Below the pieces are notes generated by a model. It worked only from the letters and a program-made list of their open reading frames with translations, was not told the origin of the DNA and did not search any database. Shown here piece after piece: positions 11,440 to 21,808 of a DNA stretch of 64,000 nucleotides. Each line of letters starts with the position of its first letter. The first letter of the stretch is position 1. Position numbers and translations under genes: made by a program. Source of the DNA: Ypsolopha sequella (taxonomy: Eukaryota > Arthropoda > Insecta > Lepidoptera > Ypsolophidae); NCBI GenBank assembly GCA_934047225.1, contig OW203984.1, forward strand, positions 1,931,201-1,995,200, in the 5' to 3' direction.

Positions 11440-11700
11440 CAACCAGCTTTAGCCCACGGCCTCTCTCGCGTGGAATTAAGCGTCTTTCAATTATCGTCAG
11501 TTTTTCGGCTTGGCGGTTATTTTATCAACACCCCTTATAGCTTATATGTTGACCAGAGTCAATAAGATATAATAAAGAAAACCGCATCCAAATCCATTGA
11601 GTGTTCTCGAGTTAAAACGGAACATACATACAGACAGACAGACAAAAATTGTAGTTTAGGACTCAGCACAATACTAAAATCCCATTTCATTTCAAATATT
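11440..11700 (+). repeat. Dispersed repeat A, copy 2
   Basis: Matches 155-415 through 'cggcttggcggttattttat', 'aaaaccgcatccaaatcc', 'cgagttaaaacgga' and the cagacagac run. It lies immediately before the minisatellite. Confidence 0.6.
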
Positions 11701-11776
11701 AAATGGGAAAAAATATAAAGAATTGTAATTTCAATAAAATCAAGAACACCTGAAAAGCTTGCACGACTCAATTGAT

Positions 11777-12092
11777 GATCATGGCACAAGAAGTTTACCA
11801 GATCGTGGTACAAGAAGTATACCAGATCGTGGCCAAGAAGTATACCAGATCGTGGCACAAGAATTATAGCAGATCGTAGCACAAGAAGTATACCAGATCG
11901 TGGCACAAGAAGTACCCCAGATCGTGGCACAAGAAGTATACCAGATCGTGGCACAAGAAGTATACCAAGTCGTGGCACAAGAAGTATACCAGATCGTGGC
12001 ACAAGAAGTATACCAGGTCGTGGTACAAGAAGTATACCAGATCGTGGCACAAGAAGTATAGCAGATCGTGGCACAAGAAGTATACCAGATCG
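11777..12092. repeat. 24-bp minisatellite, about 13 copies
   Basis: Thirteen units of consensus 'gatcgtggcacaagaag' + 'tatacca' plus a 5-bp partial unit. One unit is 23 bp long; the others carry scattered point changes. As 24 is a multiple of three, minus-strand frames stay open and give an eight-residue pattern (GILLVPRS), which explains the 181-residue frame at 11559-12104. There is no start context, homology or codon evidence that it is translated. Confidence 0.95.
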
Positions 12093-12614
12093 AGAATGCA
12101 ACAAATAGAGATCTCTGCCTACTACTATGGAAGACTAGCGCGAGTATGAATGCAAAAAGTAGAAAGCTTTTGTGTAGCGCGTAGCAGGGGCCAGTTGCCT
12201 CGTCGGCGGGGGCGGGCGGATTGTTGTTTTACCAACAAGAGATGTTTCTGATGATATATGCTCCTCACACCGACACCCGACGGCGTAGGGCCAGGGGGAG
12301 CAGGAACACATGACGAAGCACTCTGTTGTTTTATTTCATGGCCTATCGGACACGTATTTGTGCGTCATTTGTTGCACGCTCGAATAAATCCTCAGTTGGA
12401 TTTTATTGTCGACTGCTGAAGATGTTTTCAGGGTTCCTTTAAAGAAAATGAACTTTTTGAAACTTTGGTGTCTGTCTCTCCGCAAAATACCTCAAGAACA
12501 GCATGCACTGTAATGTGGCGTGTAGGTTGATTGGTTATATTCTGTAACCCCCGGAAATAAACTTCGAACACGATGACAAAAAAAATTAGTACACCGCCGT
12601 TTTAGTTTTCCTTT
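12093..12614. other. Noncoding stretch
   Basis: Positions 12108-12150 ('ctctgcctactactatggaa') look like a decayed RTE LINE tail. About 12190-12310 is CpG/GC-rich without a coding frame. No gene is seen. Confidence 0.35.
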
Positions 12615-12745
12615 TAAACAGTTTTTCCACCCAATAGTTGTCTGGAAGAGATCTCTTCAAACAATAAGGACGCCTGCATAATAGGTAAGGTAAGTGTAAA
12701 TGTTTGTAATTTGTCTCCTTTTTTTATGGTATACAGATAAAAACG
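12615..12745 (+). repeat. LINE 3' UTR fragment
   Basis: 'cacccaatagttgtctggaa' followed by an 'agagatc...aataaggacgcctgc' pattern matches the better-preserved 30245-30383 copy. It is the 3' end of an unidentified non-LTR element without an ORF. Confidence 0.5.
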
Positions 12746-12974
12746 TCTTTTAAAAGTTTTGTAGCGTGTCTCGTGAAACGCATTTTCTAACAGTAGACGT
12801 GATTAACGTTGACGGAACCCGTACATTGGATACAGTTTTTTTTTTATAAATCAAAAGCTACAAAAAAATATTTAATAACTCAAATTCATATACACACTCG
12901 AGCCCGCTAGTTTGTAACACAGGCATGAACTGCTACGCCGTCGTAGTATTATTATATTTACTTAGTTGAGTCAT

Positions 12975-13140
12975 TAAAGCCTATTCTAAAGGCTTCAATT
13001 TCAGTTTTAGTGCTGTCCAAACTTGAATTTTTTCAAATTAATTCAGCTTCTGTTCTTAACACTTATTAACTATTTTGCAATGACGAAAATTTTGTTTTGA
13101 CAGCACTAAAACTAAAATTAAAGTCTTCAGAATCGGCTAC
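12975..13140. repeat. Short palindromic element
   Basis: 'ttcagttttagtgctgtc' at the left is mirrored by 'gacagcactaaaacta' at the right, with the pairing extending outward to 'cctattctaaaggctt'. It is a MITE-like hairpin of about 165 bp. Confidence 0.6.
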
Positions 13141-13326
13141 ATTATTATTATAAATTTTATAGGACAGGCAGGCTGAATTTACAATCAACAAAAAGTACAA
13201 TCAACTTGACAAAAATGTATGGAACAATTGATTTCTTTTTGTGATTTTACGGTTGTATCCAACCCATAATAAAATTTAAAGTTCTTAGTTTTTCAGTGTC
13301 CAGAAGTTCAGTCAGTATATCTTCCT

Positions 13327-13525
13327 ATGACAGAAATAAATGTCTATGTTTGAACACTTGGCGATTTATCCATCGCAAGGAGATATAAATTAACATTATA
13401 TCATTGCAGTATAGAAACGCAGAAAGGAAAGTAAATCTGGATGTGAGGAGCTCTGAACCGGGATTCGAACCGATTTACTTTTCTTTCTGCGTTTCTATGC
13501 TGCAATGATATAATGTTAAGTATAT
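13327..13525. repeat. SINE copy 3 with fold-back head
   Basis: Same body as 2123-2240. The arm 'cagtatagaaacgcagaaag' plus 'gaaagtaaatc' is mirrored by 'gatttacttttctttctgcg' plus 'tttctatgctg'. The loop holds the SINE head with a B box ('gggattcgaacc' on this strand). Like 2511-2715, it ends in an inverted duplication of itself. Confidence 0.7.
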
Positions 13526-14171
13526 CTTCCCTTTGTCTCAAAAGGAGTAAGGCACTAAAAAATCAGAGTCGCCCAGGGCACTTTCATCCAATCTCACGGA
13601 ATGTCATCAAATCAAGGTGCCCCGGTGTCTCCCACCGCCGGAGTAGTGTCCGGTGTGATTGCGGGGTGAGGAGTGCGGGGTGCGGTGGCGATCAAACCTG
13701 GACGTGGACCGACGTGGGACGTGACCTGACCGTCGGGATGTCAGGCTGTCAGAGTGCTTTACTTGAGGGTAACTTGTAATCGGTTGCAGTTAAAACGATT
13801 TTGTCGTCATAAAACGTTTTTTACTGATATTGAACCAGAGGTTCGAACGTAACCATCTCGTAGCGACTGAGTGCTAACAAATTAAATTAAGCTGACCTTA
13901 GGAACCTAACCTAACCTAAACCAGAGAATATAAAGTATTACTAAACTATCAATAAAAAGAAAACATTATTAGCGTAGTAAATATGACTGGACTAAATCGT
14001 AGTTACAGTCCTAATATCAGTGTCAAAAATAAAAAACATTGTTGTTTTTTTATTATGCTGTTTACCATGACTTTTTTCAATTCTTAACTGTCAGGAATTG
14101 AAGGGGGTATTTGAAAATTTTGCATCATGTCTTAAAATTGCAAAATATTTTCGAGTACCTGATAATGATTA
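13526..14171. other. Noncoding stretch with a GC-rich patch
   Basis: About 13560-13760 is GC-rich and gives an 88-residue frame (13513-13779) with a basic, Gly/Ser/Cys-rich composition and no recognisable domain. I do not regard it as a gene. The rest is AT-rich. Confidence 0.3.
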
Positions 14172-14411
14172 CTATACTCTATTTTAATACGGCATATAAT
14201 GTTTGTAAACAACTTTGTAACCTAAGTGATGAAATATGATGTAAGAAAGCATTTTTATACCTATACATTTTGGTTTAAACTAATAAAAGTGAACTCACGT
14301 ACATTAATATGTTTAATTGTGCAGCAAAAATTGCAGTTGAACATATATTTCATCACTTTTATGTTATAAAGTTGTTTACAAACATTATTTGCCGTATTAA
14401 AATAGAGTATA
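14172..14411. mobile_element. Palindromic MITE, about 240 bp
   Basis: 'ctatactctattttaatacg' at the left end is mirrored by 'cgtattaaaatagagtatag' at the right end. The pairing continues through 'aatgtttgtaaacaacttt' and 'gtgatgaaatat', giving arms of about 70 bp. No coding capacity. Confidence 0.8.
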
Positions 14412-16574
14412 GAGATATATAGATCGTTCGTACCGACACTAAATTCGATAAGCAGAGAAAAAGAAATTGATTTGAATTTTTTCCCCAAAAAATTTCAGCT
14501 CTGCATAGGATTCTGAGATTTAAAAGTGTGACATACATGTAACTGTAACTATTTAAAAATCTATGAATGCAATTTAAATTGTTTTTTAAATTAAAATAAT
14601 GTCTTATTTCAGTTAAATGTTCCATCTACAATATCTAAGGTACTTTCCCTCCATGTGGCATAGCCGTGGGACGCCCTGTATAGGCTAGGATACATAACCT
14701 AAGAAATTCATAAGAACACGTCTTCGAATTTTCCACCAAATCTCCACATATTTCTAACTTCTTTAGCCGCATCTACCATCAACCTAAAATTAAAAACAAC
14801 AGGCGCCCCGCCCGGGGCGTGCCACCTCAAAGATCCCTTGGATTACTTTTATCAAGCCCTTCGTAACCACCAGCGACCATCGTCAGCACACAGAGGGAAG
14901 GAATTTATGCTTGTTTTAAAATTTAAGACCTCTATAAGCTGGTGATTGGGGATACGGAAACGACAAGCCAAATATAAATTTACTGCTTTTCTTGATACAC
15001 TGTTCCACTTGTATTATGCTACATTATGTTTAACTGGTTTCGTCATTTATGTTTTCTTTTTATGTTTAAAAATATAAATCATTGCAATGTGAATCTGGAA
15101 AAAGAAACAAATAAAAATACCAACAAAATTTTGAAAACGACAAATATTGTCTTCTTATATTTAAAAAGAAATATAAGAATATATTCAATTTTGGATTTGA
15201 ACAGATACATATATAATTATGAGGCCACAGAATAAAGTTTCGAATATTGAAAAAAATGCCAATGTTTTGACTAAACGGGATTTCAGTATGAAAAGAGAGT
15301 CAATAAATCAAAGTACCGTTGTTATGAACTATCAAGGAAAGTTTAGATGACAAAAGCTTTAGAATATAAATAAAATTATCTTATCTTATCTAACGTTTAG
15401 ATAAGATAAGATAATTTTATTTGCGTCAAATGCGTCAGATGTTAAATTTAAAATGTCCAACATGTTTCACCTTAAGAAGGCATGCAAATATTTACAATTT
15501 TATTATTACATAGAAATTATTTTACTCAAATACACAAACATAGTGGTCATTGGATATTATAATAATAAAAAAATTTAAAATCAGAAACTTATTATTAATT
15601 AATATTGCAATGTCAATTACATGTCAAAAATTCGTTTTCAAGTACAAAAACACATAAAATTTTATTTTTTGTAGTCAATTTCACTCTTATTAAATGACAA
15701 TAAAGCCAAAAAGTAAGTCAACGCAATTTCCCCCGACAGTACCTACACAATAATATCATTTGTCGAAAATAACACAGCCCAGAGTCACATTCTGAAGCTA
15801 CGTGTATATTTCTTCACATCATATTTCTGAACAAAAAGTCATGAAAATCACGTGTCAGCCAGATATCAGCAGAACAAAGCAGAACTAAGACATCTCACGC
15901 TCGCAAGAAAATCATACCCTTATTATCAATTAGGGCGGCCGTAAACAGGCGACAGAGTTGATATTGAACACAGGGAGCGAGCAACTTGTCCGTACACAGC
16001 GTAATGAAGGACCGACTGGGCACAATGTCGCCGGTGATATTGTGAATCTTCGCTAGAGAACGTGTGTACTGAATTGCTTGACGTGGAGTGAGAAATGAAA
16101 GAAAGAAAAAATGTGTCGGATGAGTGATTAAATAGTTATTTGTGCAACAAGAGAGCAAAGTTATTTTTGGAAAAATTTAAGGAATCCCAAATTTGAATAC
16201 CAAAAGCCGTCAAAAATCGGAAAATCTCTGATAAACTGATCGAAAACGCAAATCAAGAAAATCATCACGCCGGCGTTTTACACTATCCGTTTCAGGTAGT
16301 AGTTCGTTAGTTTATACGGAGTCCATAGTCTATGGTACAGATTCCACACACGCTGAGAGGCTATACCTACACAGAATTACGAGAATTTTAACTTGTCTAT
16401 GGTAACTGACAAGCTGCAGAGCTGCGTATAGCCACTCAATGTGTATGGAATCCTTACAGAGTGAAAGAAATAGCCACCATGCTGATGTTTGCCATCTCTC
16501 TTTCTCTTGAGCAAAGGATATGGAGTTTTTGAACAATTCGCAGTGTTCTTAATTTGAAACACTTTTCTTCACTG
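14412..16574. other. AT-rich noncoding DNA
   Basis: No gene is seen. A perfect hairpin lies at 15369-15422, with arms around 'ttatcttatcttatctaa' and its reverse complement. Short minus-strand frames between 15895 and 16562 have no recognisable features. Confidence 0.35.
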
Positions 16575-16905
16575 TTTAAACCAGATTTTTCTCACTGTCT
16601 TTAAGCAACAAAGGCGCGCTTTCCGAGCTAGCGAGGTGAAAACGGATTTAAACAATCGTCTTACGCTTGACCAGTACCTGATGGTAAAGCGTCGATGACA
16701 CCTAGGATGAAGCGTCCGTCCTGAAAATGGAAGAGTGAAAGCAAACAAGGCCTTTATCTGTCTGCCCAGGTACTTTTGCAAAATCTACGATAGTCGGTAA
16801 CGGACGAAATGACAGCTACTCAACTGCCTGTAACTGCTCTCCTTTAAAGTACGGCTTCTTTACTACGTCATGCCGGAATACGACGAGTCGCTTGGTGCCA
16901 TATAC
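16575..16905 (+). repeat. Dispersed repeat D, copy 2
   Basis: Better preserved relative of 10905-11130: 'ggtaaagcgtcgatgacacc', 'taggatgaagcgtcc', 'gtcggtaacggacg', 'ctgcctgtaactgc' and 'tacgtcatgccgga'. It is followed at about 16908 by 'acagggtggaaaaaattt', the look of another insect repeat end. Confidence 0.6.
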
Positions 16906-17109
16906 AGGGTGGAAAAAATTTAAGGGCCCTGGAAGGGAGCTACCTTAAATCGTTTAGTTAGCTCATTTTACTGAAAGGAAACATTCCTTTATTTTTTAAA
17001 AGAAACAAAACTGCATTCAAAGATATTCTGAAATTCGCTTTTCTCACCCGGGAATCGAACCAACTAAAAATTAAAAAAATAAACCCTCGCTATTTTATAT
17101 GTATTTTAT

Positions 17110-17206
17110 GGTATTGTTAACAAAGAACTTGTAATAAATATTTAATTTCATGTACGATATACTCATGAAATTAAATATTTATTACAAGTTCTTTGTTAAC
17201 AATACC
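17110..17206. mobile_element. Perfect 43-bp-arm palindrome
   Basis: Two exact 43-bp inverted arms (17110-17152 and 17164-17206), starting 'ggtattgttaacaaagaact', surround an 11-bp loop. The right arm abuts the LINE relic that begins a few bases later. The perfection of the arms suggests either youth or recent inverted duplication. Confidence 0.9.
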
Positions 17207-17212
17207 TAGTAA

Positions 17213-17840
17213 TACCTAGGGCATGCAGGCATTGAAGGTAACGAATTAGCTAGAGAAGGTGCAAAGGACAGGTTCATAGGACCCGAACTTAGGGTTCCTA
17301 TTCCTGCAAACGTCACTAACAAGGTAATAAGCCGCCTGGATTCAGAAGAATCAGCAGATGTATGGAGGAACATCGAGAGCTGCTGACAGTCGAAGATGTT
17401 TCTCTCGACTATAGTCTACAAAAAAGTAAGGTATGTTCTTAACTTAAGCAGAGTCAACCCAGGTATGTTGGTAGGGATTCTAACTGGCCATTGCAGGCTG
17501 AACAGACATCTGTCAATATTGAAGTTACAGGAGGATTCCTCGTGTCCGCACTGCGGCGAGGAGGAGACGATTAAACATTACTGAGGTGAATGCTTCATAT
17601 ATTCTAGCCTAAGATGGGAGATACTTGGTGATGACCAGATCAAGGAGGAAGATCTCAAGTATCTTGAGTACTCAGATATACTAAGATTTATTAAAATAAG
17701 CGGAAGATTTGAGGAGGGAACGCCCCTGGGACATTAAGATAATAAAGCTCTAAGCAATGGGATTGGATGGAATAGCTCCAAATAGAGAGCCAACCATCCA
17801 CCTGAGCCTAGCAGGTGTCCCACCTCAACATCATCATCAT
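17213..17840 (+). pseudogene. Non-LTR retrotransposon relic: RNase H end and C-terminal Cys motif
   Basis: Translation shows GHAGIEGNELAREGAK, the last conserved block of a retroelement RNase H domain (the H...G...GNE..D/E region). After a stop codon near 17384 it continues with a segment ending CPHCGEEETIKHY, the C-terminal zinc-binding-like motif of I/Jockey/R1-group LINE ORF2 proteins. Another stop follows at 17582-17584, where the family normally reads on. The 3' region ends with a run of 'atc' triplets near 17830. It is 5'-truncated and inactive. Confidence 0.8.
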
Positions 17841-18029
17841 CAAGTTTCTACCAACAAATCTTAGTTTTGGTAGGGTTCCATACAAAACCGAAACTCTTAT
17901 GTTACCTATACAGCGAACCTTCAAAGTATGTCAGTCTGTCCAAAGATTAAAAAAGAACAACAACAAGAACCTAAAATTTGGCATCTGTGGAAAATAACGA
18001 TTCTCCTGGTAATTGAAAAATATTTTAGA
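17841..18029. other. Short noncoding spacer
   Basis: Contains 'tttggtagggttccatac', reminiscent of the 'gggttccgtac' repeat family, but too short and diverged to assign. Confidence 0.3.
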
Positions 18030-18218
18030 TAAATTATTATTACATACGGCTTGAACACTCACGTGTGTGTGCCCGTTTGACAACGACGGTGAACGCCGCG
18101 TCGTCGTCCTAAGAACGACACTCGCCTTGATAATGCCGAAATTGTATCGGTGAAACGGTTGGCATATAGTCAACAACAATCACACGTGAGTGTTCAAGCC
18201 GTATGTAATAATAATTTA
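18030..18218. mobile_element. MITE with perfect 38-bp terminal inverted repeats
   Basis: The arm at 18030-18067, starting 'taaattattattacatacgg' and including 'cttgaacactcacgtgtg', is repeated exactly in reverse complement at 18181-18218. The unique centre is about 113 bp and CpG-rich. The AT-rich flanks make the target duplication ambiguous. It is noncoding. Confidence 0.9.
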
Positions 18219-18302
18219 GTATGTCAGCTCACGCGAGTTTTAATAATATTTTAGATATTTGCGTATTTTATGGTTACGACGAACACTTTTAGAATTAGTT
18301 TA

Positions 18303-18800
18303 CTTTAAGCCTGTACCTGAGCCTAGAGCATGACCAACTCCAGTCTATCTAGGATTCGTTTGAAGAAATTCGGACTCTCCTTGGATTGAAAAAAATATAT
18401 TTGGTTTATTAATCTTTTCTCTAGGGATCTTACGTATAAACAATGTACTAAGATTTATACTTTTGTCAAAAAAAAAAGCTTTGCACCCTCTTTTTTTTTG
18501 GTTTTCAAACGTTCGCTTGAAGAACGCGGTTAAGAGATCAACTTGATTTTTTTTTTTCATAAAATAGGTAATAGAAATATGAAGGTATATCACCTAAATT
18601 CAATATTTTTTTCCCTACAAAATATTTCAGTATTAGCTAAAAACACACCAATTTGTTGTTTCACTGCGTGATCACTAGTATTACGCGTCCAAGAAAAAGA
18701 GGCCAAAGAGCCAACATATAATCGCCTCTATGAAAAGCAAATAAAGTCTTTGCCATTAGACTTATTGTGCTGGACGGGTAATAAAAAAGTTGCTAGGGTA
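18303..18800 (+). repeat. Dispersed repeat E, copy 1
   Basis: Nearly the same 480-500-bp sequence occurs at 57665-58145 (same orientation) and 53500-53955 (reverse). Landmarks are 'gcctagagcatgaccaactc', 'tctagggatcttacgtataa', 'tagtattacgcgtcc' and 'gaggccaaagagccaac'. It carries many homopolymer A/T runs and no long ORF. Confidence 0.85.
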
Positions 18801-19382
18801 TGCCATCTTCTTAGATGCCATATCTGCAGGTTTCGTGATTCCTTGTAAAGGACAGCGAGCGAGCGCCACAATCTGGACATAATGTTTGTCTTAACGCGAC
18901 ACGACGGAAAATATCGCCCGGGAAAATTAAAAGAAAAACACCATTTTCGCCCTTTACTTTTAGTAGCAAATGCACTTTGTGGGCGAGTTTTCTTTACATG
19001 GAGTTTGTTCATAAGAGAAACAATCATTTTTTTCTGCTTTACTTGGGCATTTGGGGATCTAAGTGAAAATAAAATCCTGTCAAATCGAAACCTTGACAAA
19101 AGATATTTGAGCATCAATTTATTTATCAGCTATTTTGCAGCTTTACTTGAGAATTTTGGACAATATAATATATCTACATATACTATATAAATAAAATAGT
19201 ATCGGCACTGAAGCCAAAACTACAACTTTTGTCTGTCTATTCCGTTTTAATTAACTCGAGAATCACTCAACGGATTTAGCTGCGGTTTGGGTGTGAAATT
19301 ATCTAATGAATTATATTATTATTGTCAATATTAGATATTAAAGTTTTTATTATTATTTATTATACAGGTACATATCTATGTA
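18801..19382. other. Noncoding stretch
   Basis: Complementary frames of 129 and 102 residues lie here on opposite strands without family features. About 19195-19310 has a 'tccgttttaa', 'ctcgag', 'caacggatt' series that resembles an inverted, decayed part of repeat A. Confidence 0.3.
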
Positions 19383-19650
19383 TCAGTGGCGTGCATAGAA
19401 CTTTTTACTGGAAAAGCAAGCAATTGGTCAAGAATAACAATAAAAAAAATATGAAAAAATTTAAATAATATCACTTTGAAAAAAAAAAGTTTGTATAGGA
19501 AATTTTCACTCTAGGGTAGACATTGTCTACCCTGGCGTCATACAATTTTTTTTTTTCAAAGTGATATTTAAATTTTTTTATATTTTTTTTATTGTTGTTC
19601 TTGACTAATTGTTTGCTTTTCCAGCAAAAAGTTCTGTGCACACCACTGCT
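19383..19650. mobile_element. Palindromic MITE, about 268 bp
   Basis: The left arm 'cagtggcgtgcatagaactt' pairs with a right arm ending 'gttctgtgcacaccactg'. Arms of about 105 bp run through 'caagaataacaataaaaaa' to a central 'gtagacattgtctac'. The arms differ at several sites, so it is an older insertion. Confidence 0.85.
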
Positions 19651-21519
19651 ATGTATATATGAATAAACACTCGTAATGTTTTTGGGTTCCATAGCAAAGG
19701 TGAAAATCCTTATCAGCTCATCATATTTTTTAGTTCCTTCGAAACAAAAATCAAATAACTTTGCACGATACATACGAAGCCTTGTCTTCCCTATTGGTAA
19801 ACAAAAGTATTACAATCAGGGACTACCACAAGCAACTCGAAAATGATCTTCTAACAAGCGCTCACTCGCTGACATTACAAACGAGCTCGCGCCACCAGCT
19901 CTCAACAACCGGAAACAGCTCGGAATGGCGGCCATTTTGCCCCCCACTTCCGGTTAGCTGTCGACAGACACGCCGACTTGTACACCTCTGTGGTCTTATT
20001 TGGCATACGACAGAAGTAAATGTGCCGGCCGTCTTCAAAAGTTAAAAGGATACTTCAGAATTTTGGTATTGGAAGTATTTTTAAAAACCAAGCCATAAAG
20101 AAAAAACCGGTCTGATTAGTAGACATAATGCGCCATAACGTAACACGTCATCAATAAACAAGTCTACAACATAAAATATCGAAAATTAATGCCTTTCAAA
20201 GTCACAATGGCCGACCACCTTGTGTTGGCAACCCTCGATTCTTAAAAGGAAATTATAAATGCGTATAATCCATCATCCGGCCTGAATGAGCATAATTTGT
20301 TTGTACTCAAACATATCATTTTACGGTCGAGTTGCCGCGAATTTAATAATAAAATGTCTTGTTTTGTGCCTTGTTAAATAGCGCTGTGACATAGTCAGAG
20401 CAACATGGTTTGGCAGTTTACAGTTTGCAAGGAAGGACTACGGTTGAATGCGGCACGGCTTCGCAACCCAAGGAATTGAGTTGAAAGAACAATTCAAATT
20501 TTTATAATTTGTTAATTGGATTTATAAAACTTGTTTTAATATGTATATTGTGTTATATATAATATAATATTAGATTTCCTTTAGAAGAGTATCCAAAGAG
20601 ACAGATTTCGCTGTAAAACATATAAAGTTACTTGTATCGAAAAGGAAGGAAACTGTAATATTTTTTGAAGGTGTTTTTTAAATATAACAATTTTTTATTA
20701 GTTTTGAAATAAGTTCATCTTCCTTTATTTAAATTTTCAGTGATAGGCCTACAATAATGTAATCAAACTATTACATGCTCATTTTTAAAAGTTATTATTA
20801 TTAGAATATTTTATTTCGTAACGACATCCCACTTCAGATTTTATATTTCATCAGTGCCACACCACACCACAGTGCTTGCACTACAGTCTTTTCGGCCTGC
20901 ACATTACGACATAGACGGATGGCATCATTCAACGCTTTAACTGTCAATTTTAAATTATCAAATTTTCGTAAAACTCAATTTGAACCTTAAACCAACCCTA
21001 TACACCACATATCCCCTCAACACAGGGCCAGGCTAGTTACCTAACCACCCCTAATTTGCGTAACAATAGGGATGTGTTTCACAAAACCTCTCGGTGCGTG
21101 AAGCGATTAAGACTTTTTTTCATGTGTGAATGACGGTGACAAGTACCGTGTGATTGATCGGGTTAGTTCTTCTGGCAAATGAGAGCTTGTTATGCATGAA
21201 CGGCGAAGAATTGAATAGCAGTTGGCGCCTTACTAGAAAAATATTTCCTAACTACTGTGCAGTAGTGTGGAGTCAGAAGTAACGAGTTTGTCGTGGATCG
21301 AGATTAATCAGTGAATTTATTTGGTACTTCATGTTTTTGCTTCTAGACGGAACATAACAAACACTCAGAAAATTAAAAACTTCCATTTGTGGTTCTTATT
21401 TTTAGCTATCGCGGTTATGTCTATATACGATGACATCGTCAGGCTAAGGCTTTTTAGTATAGTGAATAGTTTATAAGACTAGACGAAAAAATAAAGATAT
21501 AATAGGTTATAGAAAGGGA
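19651..21519. other. Noncoding, apparently single-copy DNA
   Basis: No gene or clear repeat is seen. About 19850-20000 and 20330-20470 have balanced composition; the rest is AT-rich. Confidence 0.3.
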
Positions 21520-21757
21520 TGAACTGGTGAATTAATGCAAGGTAAGATTGGAGACAAGGAAGTAGAGCAGGTTAACGACTTGGTCTATCTGGGTTGTCTA
21601 TTTACGCACGGTGGAAAGTATGACGGTGAAATTGAAAGAATTAGTGAATGCGAAAATGAAGTGAACGGAACCCTGCACTCCTTTATGGGTAACCAAAATG
21701 TGACTGCAAAGGCACGATTGACGGTTCATAATGGAATGTTGGCTCCTACATTAATGA
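21520..21757 (+). pseudogene. RTE-type LINE ORF2 relic, upstream half
   Basis: The frame from 21535 reads VEQVNDLVYLGCLFTHGGK, then TAKARLTVHNGMLAPTLM, the region of RTE ORF2 just before the YGSE.W motif. The reading is lost at about 21757. The expected next block, YGSECWVWQDEH, is found at 30384 in the same orientation. The same sequence in reverse at 9946-10472 shows the two blocks are adjacent in the ancestral element, so this copy seems to have been split by the insertions between. Confidence 0.75.
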
Positions 21758-21808
21758 TGGTTAATTAATCTCTCATTAATCTCTAAAATTGGTTTATGAA
21801 TATATGTA

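Noticed and set aside
11777..12092. Regular repeats as a CRISPR array
   Set aside because: Units abut without unique spacers and the genome is eukaryotic; it is a minisatellite.
11559..12104. 181-residue minus-strand frame with repeated LLVPRSGI
   Set aside because: It is the translation of a 24-bp minisatellite; no homology, no promoter, and both other frames are equally open.
13513..13779. 88-residue GC-rich frame
   Set aside because: Composition-driven, no motif, no splice or promoter evidence.
15369..15422. Perfect hairpin as a microRNA precursor
   Set aside because: Low-complexity 'ttatc' repeats and perfect short arms look like a repeat; no mature-like asymmetric duplex.
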